The position numbers and the translations under genes are program-made. Shown in pieces: positions 32,156 to 41,734 of a stretch of 64,000 bases of DNA. The stretch covers positions 105,199 to 169,198 of the forward strand of contig NRSV01000069.1 of the NCBI GenBank assembly GCA_002286855.1. Reading direction: 5' to 3'. The stretch comes from Bipolaris cookei (taxonomy: Eukaryota > Ascomycota > Dothideomycetes > Pleosporales > Pleosporaceae). Position 1 is the stretch's first letter. Each line of letters starts with the position of its first letter. The notes under the pieces were generated by a model. That model had not been told where the DNA came from, ran no database searches, and saw nothing but the letters and a program-made list of their open reading frames with translations.

Positions 32156-33235
32156 ACGTGGTTCACAAGCGAATCGCTCACGCCCCACCAGCGCGTCAAC
32201 GTTGATACGTTATTACGCACTTTTACCACAGTTAGTATACTATTGCAATATACTAAATTACTTATCAGAATCGCTGCTATCACTTGCAATATCCATTTCA
32301 ACTGCGCAGGTATGAGCATTGTGTCCAGTCTGGTTGCAACGCCCGCACCGCCTCTCTCCTCGCACCCACTTCGACGCACTCTCACAATCATCACGACTGC
32401 TACCCGCCTGTTCAGCTAATACTTCTTGCAACTTGCCTAAAGTAAGAGTCTTTTCTGTCCGTACGTATCCCTGCTTGCGGCTCTTACGCTTGTTTGATTC
32501 GTCTAGAGTCTCTTGAAGAGTAGCCGGCGACCCGAAGCGCCTACACCTTGGATCACAGTAACCCACTCACGGTTGCCTGGCTGTGTCCGCTTCTTTGTCC
32601 CAGAACCATCAGAGGCTGTGATAATTAACTGTGATGAAATCTTGCCCATCATGAAACCAGTTTCATCAAAGTTGTAGATATCATCGTCCACAATACCTCA
32701 CTTCTGCTTCGTCGCCTTGACTAGATCGAACCAGCGCTGGATAGCCGCTGTGTCCTTGCAGACAGCTCACTGGTGATCATAAGGACAGCTCTAGCGCGTA
32801 CGGAGCTCGGGAGTTCGCTCAACCAAGTTATCAACCCAGCTCTTGCCAGTAGGGTTGCTCTCTCGCTCATGCAATAGTTTATCAGCGATTGCTCAAACGT
32901 CAGGCTTTGTAGGCGCAAATCCTCGCGTAGACTCTTCAAGAATATGCCTAACTACAGCCTCCTCTTCTAGCTTATTCAGGCGCTTCGAATTCGCTTCGCA
33001 ATCGTGTTGGGAGCGCTTTTTAGCGCGTTGGTTAGACAAAGTTCTTTGAGGCACGTTATAGATAGAGGCAGCACATCTTTGGCTTTGAACACGTTGCGAT
33101 TGGATACCAAAAAGAGCAAGCTGAAGATCTGGTTCAGTATAGGAAGTTTGAGTGGTGCGTTGCTGAGACATAACGCGTTATAGTCTCGACGTCGACGCGC
33201 TGGTGGGGCGTGAGCGACTCGCTTGTGAACCACGT
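32156..33235 (-). mobile_element. pogo deletion derivative (family 2, copy 1)
   Basis: This 1080-bp element is flanked by TA (32154-32155 and 33236-33237). Its terminal inverted repeats start ACGTGGTTCACAAGCGA and continue TCGCTCACGCCCCACCAGCG. The minus strand keeps the N-terminal DNA-binding region of a pogo transposase (33171-32893), the segment with the first catalytic Asp (IYNFDETGFMMGK) and REWVTVIQGVG. It then jumps at GASGRR to the C-terminal basic region and zinc knuckle CGRCNQTGHNAHTC (to about 32260). The second and third catalytic residues are absent. The same junction, GTCGCCGGCTACTCTTCAAG, is present in the copy at 61406-62483. It is inserted in the FAD-oxidase gene. Confidence 0.88.
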
Positions 33236-33640
33236 TACATTCATAGTATTGAGGTTGTTGTAAGTAAAGTTACCACTACTTTAGCTAGTGAGACGTAATA
33301 TGGCCAGTGCAAGTCACGTCTATCTCCACCAACATACGGAGTATAGCATCAATACTATTAAAACACCAAAGAAACCATATAAACCCTCTTATTTCTCGAT
33401 ATGCCATTCCCAAATACTCGTCGCCAACAGAAGTGCGTCTCCAATGCGACCTCTAGGCCTTCAAGATGACTCCAGACTGGTAGAGGTACTGCCTCGCAGC
33501 CTATTGAAGTAGACGCTACTTACGGCCAGATAACATTCCGCGCGTCTCAATACGAAGCTCTTGAAGTAGCTACGACCCAGGCTGCTGATATTACTCGCTT
33601 CGAGTCCTCCCCATGTCCTTCGATACAAGATACTGCCGTC
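33236..33640. other. unassigned repeat-like sequence
   Basis: About 400 bp lie between the pogo derivative and recognisable LINE coding sequence. A plus frame at about 33480-33690 is open and acidic but not recognised. It may be part of another repeat fused to the truncated LINE. Confidence 0.35.
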
Positions 33641-33641
33641 G

Positions 33642-36512
33642 TTGCGCCAATCGATACTACCAACGCGACTCGGCTACCTAGCCGAGACTATGAACCTCCT
33701 ACATGACTCGCAGATAGGAGGGAGACTAAAGAAATCAGCTATAGACGCAGCTCTACTTCTTGTAGATCAAATCCAGCACCAAAAGCAAAAAGGCTATACT
33801 ACATCAACAGTCTTTCTAGATGTAAAAGGAGCGTTCGACCACGTTTCACACAACCAGTTCCTAGATACATTAAAAAGACTAGGCCTACCAATCAGCCTAA
33901 TCACTTGGGCTAAAACCTTTCTTTCGAATAGATCTCTAAGGCTCGCCTTTGACGGCCAAATAGAAGAGTTCAGCGAGATTAACGCGGGCATCCCACAAGG
34001 CAGCCCAGTCTCCCCAATCTTCTTTCTTATCTACATCAGAGATCTGTTCCACGAAATAGATAGCTTTCAGCTCTCCTACATCGACGACATCTCAATCACA
34101 ACCTCCTCAACGTCCATTAAGAAAAACGTTAAGATACTTTAACAAGAGGTAAAGAAACTAGTTACGAAAGGAAAAGAACTAGCAATCGAATTCGATATAG
34201 CGAAAACAGAGCTTATCCATTTTACAAAAAAACAAAAAAAAGAAATACCTCTAGAGCTCCCTAGCAAGGAGAAAATATACCATAAAGATACGATTAAGTG
34301 GCTAGGGGTACACCTCGACAACAAGCTATCCTTCCGAGGACACGTAGCTATCCGAGCTAGCCAAGCAAAAACAGCTTTCAATAGACTAGGGAGACTAGCG
34401 AACATAGACCGCGGGCTATCTCCCTTTGCTATTAGACAACTATATCTAGCATGCGTTACTAGCATTGCAGATTATGGGTCGCCAATCTACTGGCGAAACC
34501 AGAGCTATATAGAAGATCAGCTTCAGCCACTACACAACGCGGCGTGTAGAAAGGTACTAGGAGTGTTCAAAACAGCTCCAGCTACCCCAACAAGTATCGA
34601 AGCTAGCTTGCTGTCACCAGCCATACGGCTAAGCCAAACGAATCGAAAATACGCTCTGCGAGCTATACAACTAGCTCCAACCCATCCAATTACAAAAGCC
34701 ATTGCAAGGCTACAAAAAACAACCCTTCAGCTATCAAAAAAGCCATACAAGACTAGACAACTACGGGCTATCACGAGCTCCATCCCATCTACCCAAGAGA
34801 TAGAAGAAATCATCCCATACAAGTTCAGACCATGAAATTCTCTCAACTACAGTATCTCTATATCAAAAAAATCGAAAGAAGAAGAGGCAGCCGCGCACAA
34901 AGATTATATCCAAACAATAGAGGACAACTCTATAGTAATCTACTCAGACGCCTCCAAAACCAAAGACGGAGATGGGATAGGAGTAGGCTTAGCAGTCTAT
35001 AACCCAAACCAAGAAGAAATCTACGCAAGAAAAGAGAATATAGGTGACAACCAACTCGTCTATAATGGAGAGCTTGAAGGAATTGCAATGGCCTTCGAGT
35101 ACGCTGCTAAAACTGCCACTAAAGACCAAAACATCCACGTGTACGCTGACAACCAGGCCGCAATCTACAGGCTCCAAAGCCTATCAGATAAGCCCGGCCA
35201 GCACTGGGTGATTCGGTGCCAAAAAGTAGCAAAAGCTATCCGTAACAAAAAAGCAAAGATCTTCTTGAAATGGGCGCCAGGCCACACAGACATAGAAGCA
35301 AACGAAAAAGCAGATTCGTTAGCAAAGGAAGCTACAAAACAAGCACCAAAAAAATCACAAACAAGTCTAGCCTTTCTAGGTACTAAGATCAAACTCCTTC
35401 AACGAGCTAGCCAAGCAGAAGAATAGAGAGAGTATAGGGAAAAAGCAAGAGAAAAGAAGACTAGCTATGGAGCTATCTTCGATCTAAAGCTTAAAAACCA
35501 ACTAGCAATCCCGAGAGGCACGAAAAGAGATATTTCAGGCTCTTTCTATTCTCTTAAGATAGGACACGGATACTTTAACTCCTACCTAAAGAGAATTAAG
35601 AGAAGAGAATGTGATCTTTGTAAATGCGGGAGACCGCAAACAGCAGAGCANNNNNNNNNNNNNNNNNNNNNNNNNNNNNNNNNNNNNNNNNNNNNNNNNN
35701 NNNNNNNNNNNNNNNNNNNNNNNNNNNNNNNNNNNNNNNNNNNNNNNNNNNNNNNNNNNNNNNNNNNNNNNNNNNNNNNNNNNNNNNNNNNNNNNNNNNN
35801 NNNNNNNNNNNNNNNNNNNNNNNNNNNNNNNNNNNNNNNNNNNNNNNNNNNNNNNNNNNNNNNNNNNNNNNNNNNNNNNNNNNNNNNNNNNNNNNNNNNN
35901 NNNNNNNNNNNNNNNNNNNNNNNNNNNNNNNNNNNNNNNNNNNNNNNNNNNNNNNNNNNNNNNNNNNNNNNNNNNNNNNNNNNNNNNNNNNNNNNNNNNN
36001 NNNNNNNNNNNNNNNNNNNNNNNNNNNNNNNNNNNNNNNNNNNNNNNNNNNNNNNNAAAAAGACGCTAGACCAAAAAGTACTTAAACTCCTACTTCTACT
36101 CCATACCACGAGCGGCATAGAAGCTACTTTAGCTTTTATTACTAGCACGAGGATAGGAACAAGAAAGTGGCATCTAGGCCAGGACGGCTAGACGAAAAGA
36201 AAAACAAGAAAAATAATAACAAGAAGAAAAACAACTTTGCTTTTATTCGTACCATTTCCTTTCCCCTAAGAGAGCTCGCTGGAAGGCAGCCTAGCTGCCC
36301 TACATCTCTCCCTGTTACCAAACTGCTCTTTAGCACCAGGCATCTAGAAGGCTAGCAATATCTTAGCTAGATAAAGGCCGAAGCACCATAGTCACGCAAT
36401 ACAGCACAACGTACCAAATTGTAACTAGTTGGATAGAACGGCCTTTGGCCAAAGTCCTACATAGCCAACGGCTGATACAGGACTATAATGGAATGATAAT
36501 AATAATAATAAA
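33642..36512 (+). mobile_element. Tad/I-like LINE, 5'-truncated, RT and RNase H
   Basis: This is a non-LTR retrotransposon read on the plus strand. Recognisable coding starts near 33665 (DSQIGGR, SAIDAALLLV). RT motifs: FLDVKGAFDHVS with the first catalytic Asp, IPQGSPVSPIFFLIYI, and the active-site box as YIDD in place of YADD. After stops at 34139-34141 and about 34834, the RNase H domain follows at about 34925-35425: YSDASK, GELEGIAMAF, ADNQAAI and GHTDIEANEKADSLAKEA. The C-terminal zinc-knuckle region begins (CDLCKCGRPQTAEH) and runs into the 406-base N gap at 35651-36056. After the gap comes the last coding part (to about 36188), then an untranslated tail ending in a (TAA)n run at 36493-36512. 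The stops make it inactive. The 5' end is truncated and no target duplication was found. Confidence 0.85.
35651..36056. other. assembly gap (406 N)
   Basis: A run of N inside the LINE, between the zinc-knuckle-like segment and the last coding residues. Repeat content is the likely cause of the gap. Its true length is not known from the sequence. Confidence 0.95.
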
Positions 36513-37408
36513 TGTCAGAACTTTAGCGGCCAGTAGAGAACTGCGTAGGAGACCCATTTCATCTGTGACCTCTTTCCCGACACGCAGCTCATCTCCCGTA
36601 GAAGCATGGCACACCCGCGCTCGCCACACTGACAATGTAGCCTTGCGTGACTCTTTCTTGCCGTACTCAATATCTAGCCCAACGACAGCCTATACATTAG
36701 CGTCCGAGTTCAAGAGGTATTCTTCAGCTAGCCGGGTCAACTGTTCCCTCTTCTGTGAGTATGCCACTTCTATGACAACCCCAGGGTATTGCGCATCGTC
36801 ATGCCAGAAAGACGTGTCTGGCTCGCGCTTCGATCTTCTGTCGGACGGGTTGCTTTCAGCCGGAAAACGTATTCCCGTAGATCGAGCAGGGTTCACTTTT
36901 TGCGCGAACGTTACTGTACCGTCAGATCTCTCCCGGATCGATTTCCGCTGACTTGGTATGGCGTCCTCGACGCGAGCAATAAACAGTTCGTGTACAGCTG
37001 TAGGCATGCGAACGAAAAGTAGGTGGTTTTTGGCGTCGTAATCATATCTACCCGCCTCTCACATTAGCCGCCATGCCTATCATGCATCAAGTGCACCCAC
37101 CGTATCTTATCTTTCACAAACCCCCGCAGCTCCTCGTCTCTGTCGAGCAGACGCTGCACCCTGCCAAACTCCCCTGGTACAAGCAAAAATTCTGTCCACG
37201 GGTGTCGATCGCTATGCTTTCCAGCTCGGATCTCGTGGAAGAGGGCGATAACTCGAGGGGCTTGCGCGAACGGTTTCTCGTCCGTCGATGGCGGTGTCAA
37301 TGGTGGGCGTATGAAACTCGAGGGCGGAGTGATCTTTTTCGTTTGTTTTCTTGAGGTTTTGCGATGGAGCCGCAACAGTGTGTCGCACGGCATCGCGACG
37401 TTGTGCAA
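36513..37408 (-). pseudogene. nuclease-like (Uma2/PD-(D/E)XK-type) protein, truncated
   Basis: Two exons join cleanly: 37408-37101 and 37047 downward. The intron (37100-37048) has a GTGGG donor and GGTAG acceptor, giving FVKDKIR|YDYDAKN in phase. The N-terminal part is Thr/Pro-rich (PPLTPPSTDEKPF). The core has EPDTSFWHDDAQYPG and VVIEVAYSQKREQLTRLAEE, which resembles the PD...(E)x(V) core of Uma2-like PD-(D/E)XK nucleases common in fungal genomes. An in-frame TAG at 36690-36692 interrupts it after NSDANV. The frame then continues as AVVGLDIEYGKKESRKATL to about 36520, where the LINE tail begins. So it is broken by a stop and cut at its 3' end by the LINE. The nuclease assignment is by pattern only. 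Confidence 0.6.
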
Positions 37409-37489
37409 GGGCTGTCAGGATGCAGTTAGGCAGCTGCAACACTTTCTCCGCTCTGGTTGACTCAGCAACAATGCTAAGAGGCGTGACTG

Positions 37490-38760
37490 TAGCTAGCGCG
37501 ATGAGCTGCTCTGGAGAGGCTAGATTGTAGGCTGCAAACGCCCGATCGTAGAATAGCAGGCCAAGGAGAAATACGTGTGGACTGAAGAGGAGCGTCTCGT
37601 CGTGCATGATTTCTGGGAGAGGGAACGTATTCCTCAGGCAATACTTAGCGATCATACAAGTTCTATCACAGAAAGGATAATTACGTACAAGTCTTTGACA
37701 CCAAGGAACTTCTTTGTGAACTCGAAGGTGAACTCAAGCAATACCCGATGAGGGCCACCTTCTGGATCCCGTAATAGTGTGACTTTTATGTGCCGATAGC
37801 AGAGACTGAGAAGAGCTTGAGGCCGATTTGCCGTAAATCCACCCAGTTGCAGATAGAGCTGGGCCTGTATCCTATAGCGTCCGTGTGGATATCTCTTTTC
37901 CGTGGTTACCAGGTTGGTTTGCAGCACTTGGGCCAAGTCCTCGACATACATGCAGGCCTTGTCTCGACCTATCTTCTTCAGCCCGTGCTTCTTGGTCAGC
38001 TTCCTTAGTACCTGTTGGCCAAATTAGACATGGATACTGATGTAGAATTGCAACTAGAAAGCCGGCTCTTGGTACCTTGTGCATGCTTCGGCTGATCTTC
38101 CCGTCTAGTCTTGTACCAGTTGCCCTCTCATACACTAAGCGGAAAACCTTCTAATACGTCCCTAAAGAACTGGCAGGCTTCGTCCCTCGGCGTCTTCTTC
38201 CTTGTTTTCCCTTACGCTGCTCGAGCAGCCAGTCGAAGAATGTGAATAGGGTAGCGATCGATACAGTTTGGTAGGCGCGAAAGTGTTGTTCCCTGGTATA
38301 CTGCCCCAGCATCTATGCTGAAGTTAGGTCATGCGATCTAGCGCAAACTACAATGGAAACAGGGGATGTACTGATTCCACTGATCTTCCATGTAATTCAG
38401 CAGACGGGTACTGCTCTTTTTACAGTCCTCTTTCACGTACTCTTCTTCGTTGAAGGTCTCAAGTTGTTGAATATAATACTCGGGCGGATGGTCGTTGTCG
38501 GGGGAGAGATATGCTCCATCCTCGTCGTCCTCATCAGCAAATGCATCGGCGTATGACAGATTAGTATCTGGATCAACATCATCGCCTGTAGGACCAGAAT
38601 AATCATGTTCCTTAAGTGAAATTCCGGGTTTGAAGGAGGAATTAGGGGACTGCTCGGCCAACAAACGTCGTTGCATATTGCTGCAGTCTTTCGGTCGGTA
38701 GAAGTGTGATGGAGAAAAGAGCTGCCAGGATAAGGTTGAACTAGAGAGACATGAAAACAA
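37490..38760 (-). pseudogene. DUF3435 tyrosine recombinase (Starship captain-like), decayed
   Basis: On the minus strand an acidic N-terminal region (ATG 38760 or the in-frame ATG near 38673) leads to TRLLNYMEDQWNQYI. After a likely intron (about 38340-38300) comes FTFFDWLLEQRKGKQGRRR, then a TAG near 38150 where Trp is expected. YERATGTRLDGKISRSMHK follows, then an intron to LRKLTKKHGLKKIGRDKAC. The core domain has TANRPQALLSLCYRHI, DPEGGPHRVLLEFTFEFTK and, after a further intron, LSPHVFLLGLLFYDRAF. This is DUF3435 (FluG-type), now known as the tyrosine recombinase that moves Starship elements. The Arg in NRPQALL fits the first catalytic Arg. Similarity stops near 37490 (LASPEQL), so the C-terminal part with the remaining catalytic residues, including Tyr, is missing. 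Confidence 0.72.
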
Positions 38761-39373
38761 GGCTCAGACGGCACAAGAAGAAGACAGAACTAGTAGTTTC
38801 ATTTTTGTGACGCTCCAGGAAGTTGAGAAAGGGGACTTAAGTACTTCGTTGGCGAAGGTGCCATAGCTTGAGTCAGTGCCATAGGCCGTAAGAGTGGGTC
38901 ACGAACATGCTTGCACGTCTGCAGCCGTATCTTGGACAGCAACAGAAGTAGGGCTCTTGATGCATACGCTAAGACGGGAAATCCGAAGATCAAGTTGCCT
39001 CTAGCCCCCGTTGGCAAGATTAGGGAGGTTTTGCGGTAAATTGCCCTCCAGAAACAACATTACAAACCGCCAGAATCGGCTACAAAAAACGCCGTTGGAT
39101 TGTTTAAGATAGTATTATCTAATTTACTAGTAGGTTTACTCATATACCACCTGAAGCGGCGGCGAATCCGCTTGGAGAATAGCTTGATTCTTATTCACTA
39201 ACAGATGGCACTATGCAAGGGTGCAGGCCGCAAAGCGACAAGGAAGCGCCGGAATCGATGTGGGGGAAAGCGATGCTGAGCCGAGGAGACCAAATACATA
39301 CGCGTCTACAAATAACACAAGTAAACCTCACACAACACTTGCAACGCTCCATCCGAGTAACACGCCACTCGAC
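38761..39373. other. intergenic, no gene seen
   Basis: This stretch lies between the N-terminus of the recombinase pseudogene (minus) and the VOC gene (plus). If the recombinase marked an element edge, that edge would be expected here, upstream of the gene. I found no terminal repeat that I can defend. Confidence 0.4.
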
Positions 39374-40471
39374 ATGTCTGCTGAAGAGAAAGGCGCAAGC
39401 CACGCCAAGCTGGGACCCGCACCAACACGCCTTCGGCAGATTGCACTAGCTGCAAAGGATCTCGACAGCGCCAGGCAGCTGCTTGTACGACAACGACAGC
39501 AAAAGTACCAGTTGGAAGCTGATGGAGATTTCAGACATATGTCCTGGGCATAGGCTTTGCATTCGAGGATGATGCCGTGGAGCAATGGGGATTGAAGAAT
39601 TTCATGGGCACGTAGCCCCCCTGCGCGTCTCCCAAATGCTCGTAGTTGACGCGATTGCAGTTCCACTAGGCGGCGACTTTATTGAGGTCGTCTCGCCGGT
39701 CAAGGAGCGTACGACGGTTGGCAGGCTGCTCGACAAGCGTGGGGATGGCGGGTTCATGATTGTCATGCAGACCGAGGATGCAAAGAAACGGCGCGAGTAC
39801 ATCACTGCGAACAAGTTGGCTAGCGTCATTGTCGAGCACGAGTACAGAGATGCGGTGTGCATCCAGTACCATCCAAAGGGAATCAAAGGTACGTTTGTCC
39901 CATGGCCATTTCGGCTGCAGGCGCGGGCGCGGGCGCGGACGCAGGCGGCAGTCAGTGAAGAGGCGCAGGCGTGGTGGTGGCTGATGAGGGGTATATACTG
40001 CCAGGCGGCTTGATGCCTGAACTCGACTCGCACACACCAGGGCCAGCCAATCCAAACCCCCTCGGAACCCGCTTCTCCCCATGGCATGCGTGCGGACCGG
40101 CCAGTGAGAGTTACATGCGCGGCATGGAACAGACGGGCCACTTGGCACTGGAGGGCTGTGTACTGCGGCTCGAGCCTGGTGACGTCGACCGTGAGGGCGC
40201 GGCGCGACAGTGGGAAGAAATTTTTGGCGTGTCACGAAGCCGCGACGTGGTGGCTTTTACCAACGCCCGCCTAGCCTTCATCCCAGGCCAGGACAGGCTT
40301 CCAGAAGGCCTCGTATCCATGACCGTGGGCGTCAAGGGCAAGGATAACTATGACGCGATACTCGAAAGAGCTCGGACGGCAGGCATCTGGGGCGAGGGCT
40401 GCGCTGAAATGTGCGGAATCAAGTGGTACTTCACCCTAACAGACCATGGCGACGACCGGGGTAAGCTGTAG
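39374..40471 (+). CDS. VOC / glyoxalase-like domain protein
   Basis: Four exons close in phase: 39374-39484, 39535-39607, 39661-39888 and 40005-40471, giving 292 residues. The start at MSAEEKG was chosen over the in-frame upstream ATG at 39221, whose extra 51 residues look unconserved. The segments RLRQIALAAKDLDSARQLL, EDDAVEQWGLKNF, GGDFIEVVSPVKERTTVGRL and DGGFMIVMQT form a vicinal-oxygen-chelate betaalphabetabetabeta module. A second module follows (GCVLRLEPGDVDREGAARQW to the end). VOC proteins bind a metal and act on small hydroxylated or chelating substrates; the exact reaction is unknown. The second intron has a GC donor (39608-39609, GGGCACGT), unlike the GT donors elsewhere. Using it restores NFMVPLGGD. 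Confidence 0.78.
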
Positions 40472-41734
40472 CCGCCCTGTGAATGTTGAATGTGCAGTTG
40501 AGTGCATTGGCTACATGCAAGCATTCTGAATAGAGTACGACCTGCACCACATAGTACCGCCCACGCCCCGCGCCCCTCTCTCACCTATCTCAGCCAAACA
40601 ACCATGACTATCTCTCCCAGCGCGGAGGGTGCCCAAGTGCCCCGCCAGCCTATGCTCCCCGACATCACAATCAAATGCTGTCCCGCCAAGTCTCTGCGCC
40701 CCCTCCTCCCCCCTCCCTCCCCCCATCTTCCAATCTCGACTCCTCCTCCCTCTCTCGCTTATCTCTACAACAGGCCTGCCCTGACTGCATGCGCTCCAAC
40801 GCCCAAGCGAGTCCAACGCCGGCGGATCAGTGTATGACACGATTTGACATTGTGTATACACACCGTAGTCGTTATCCGTTACAACCGAAACTTTCAGTAC
40901 TGCGTCCTTCGCCCTTGGTCTGACCTGCCCGGCTTGATAGCGCTGCTGCTTCCGGTCACGTCAAGCCGCATTGGGAAAACAGAGGCCTGGTTTACGACAG
41001 TCGGAAGGATCCAGCATATGGCCCCGGTGCCCACCACCTACTTACTGACACTGTCGTCGGCGTTGTGTTTCAACACGCCATATTAGCCGGAGCCAAAGAC
41101 GCTGTCGTGCCTGGCATGCCGCCTTGAGGGCTGCCTTGCATGCGTAGCGTAGTTTGCGCATCAACACCACGCGATTTCAACAAGGTCTAGTGCGCCGCAC
41201 ACTTATCAGCACACCTAGTTGCAGGCCTCTCCTACCCGTGGCCGTCACAGCTGCTTCGAGACCGGGAACAGGGCCACGTCGTTTCCCAGGCTCCTTATGC
41301 CGCCGTCCCTTACCCACCCTTCCCCCCTCGCCCGCCGTCAGCGTTGCGTTTAGCGTAGATCTCACCCGGCTTCGCTTGCAGCATCCAATTTCCGTATTCC
41401 ATGGTGGTTGTCGATTCTCCATGTTTACCGCACGCACACTTGCACAGTTGCCCGCCTCTATGTCGTCACGCCCACTTCTCCACCTGCACACCTTTGCGTG
41501 CCCTGGCGTGCCCTGGCGTGCCCCTGCGTCACACGCTTCTGGTATTTATACACTAGTCTACACCCTCTATTCTCGCCGTGCCCTGGTTGATTTTTCCTAC
41601 CCGTTGTTCCACGTTCATGAAGATGTTTAAAGGATAGGGATTCCCCTTCGTCTGCTTGGTGTCCACCTACCTCCTCATCGCATAGACTTCGTTCATATTA
41701 TCAATACTAATAGATATCATTGCTATCCAACACC
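40472..41734. other. intergenic 1.3 kb, promoter side of the C2H2 gene
   Basis: No gene is supported. The first part is the VOC 3' end. At about 41496-41525 a GC-rich 11-bp unit (GCGTGCCCTG) is repeated about three times. The last 150 bp are pyrimidine-rich and probably the leader of the C2H2 regulator gene. Confidence 0.45.

Noticed and set aside
41154..41630. 158-codon open frame in the C2H2 gene upstream region
   Set aside because: Pro/Arg/Ser-rich, no conserved motif, partly made of the GCGTGCCCTG repeat; more likely leader or promoter sequence.
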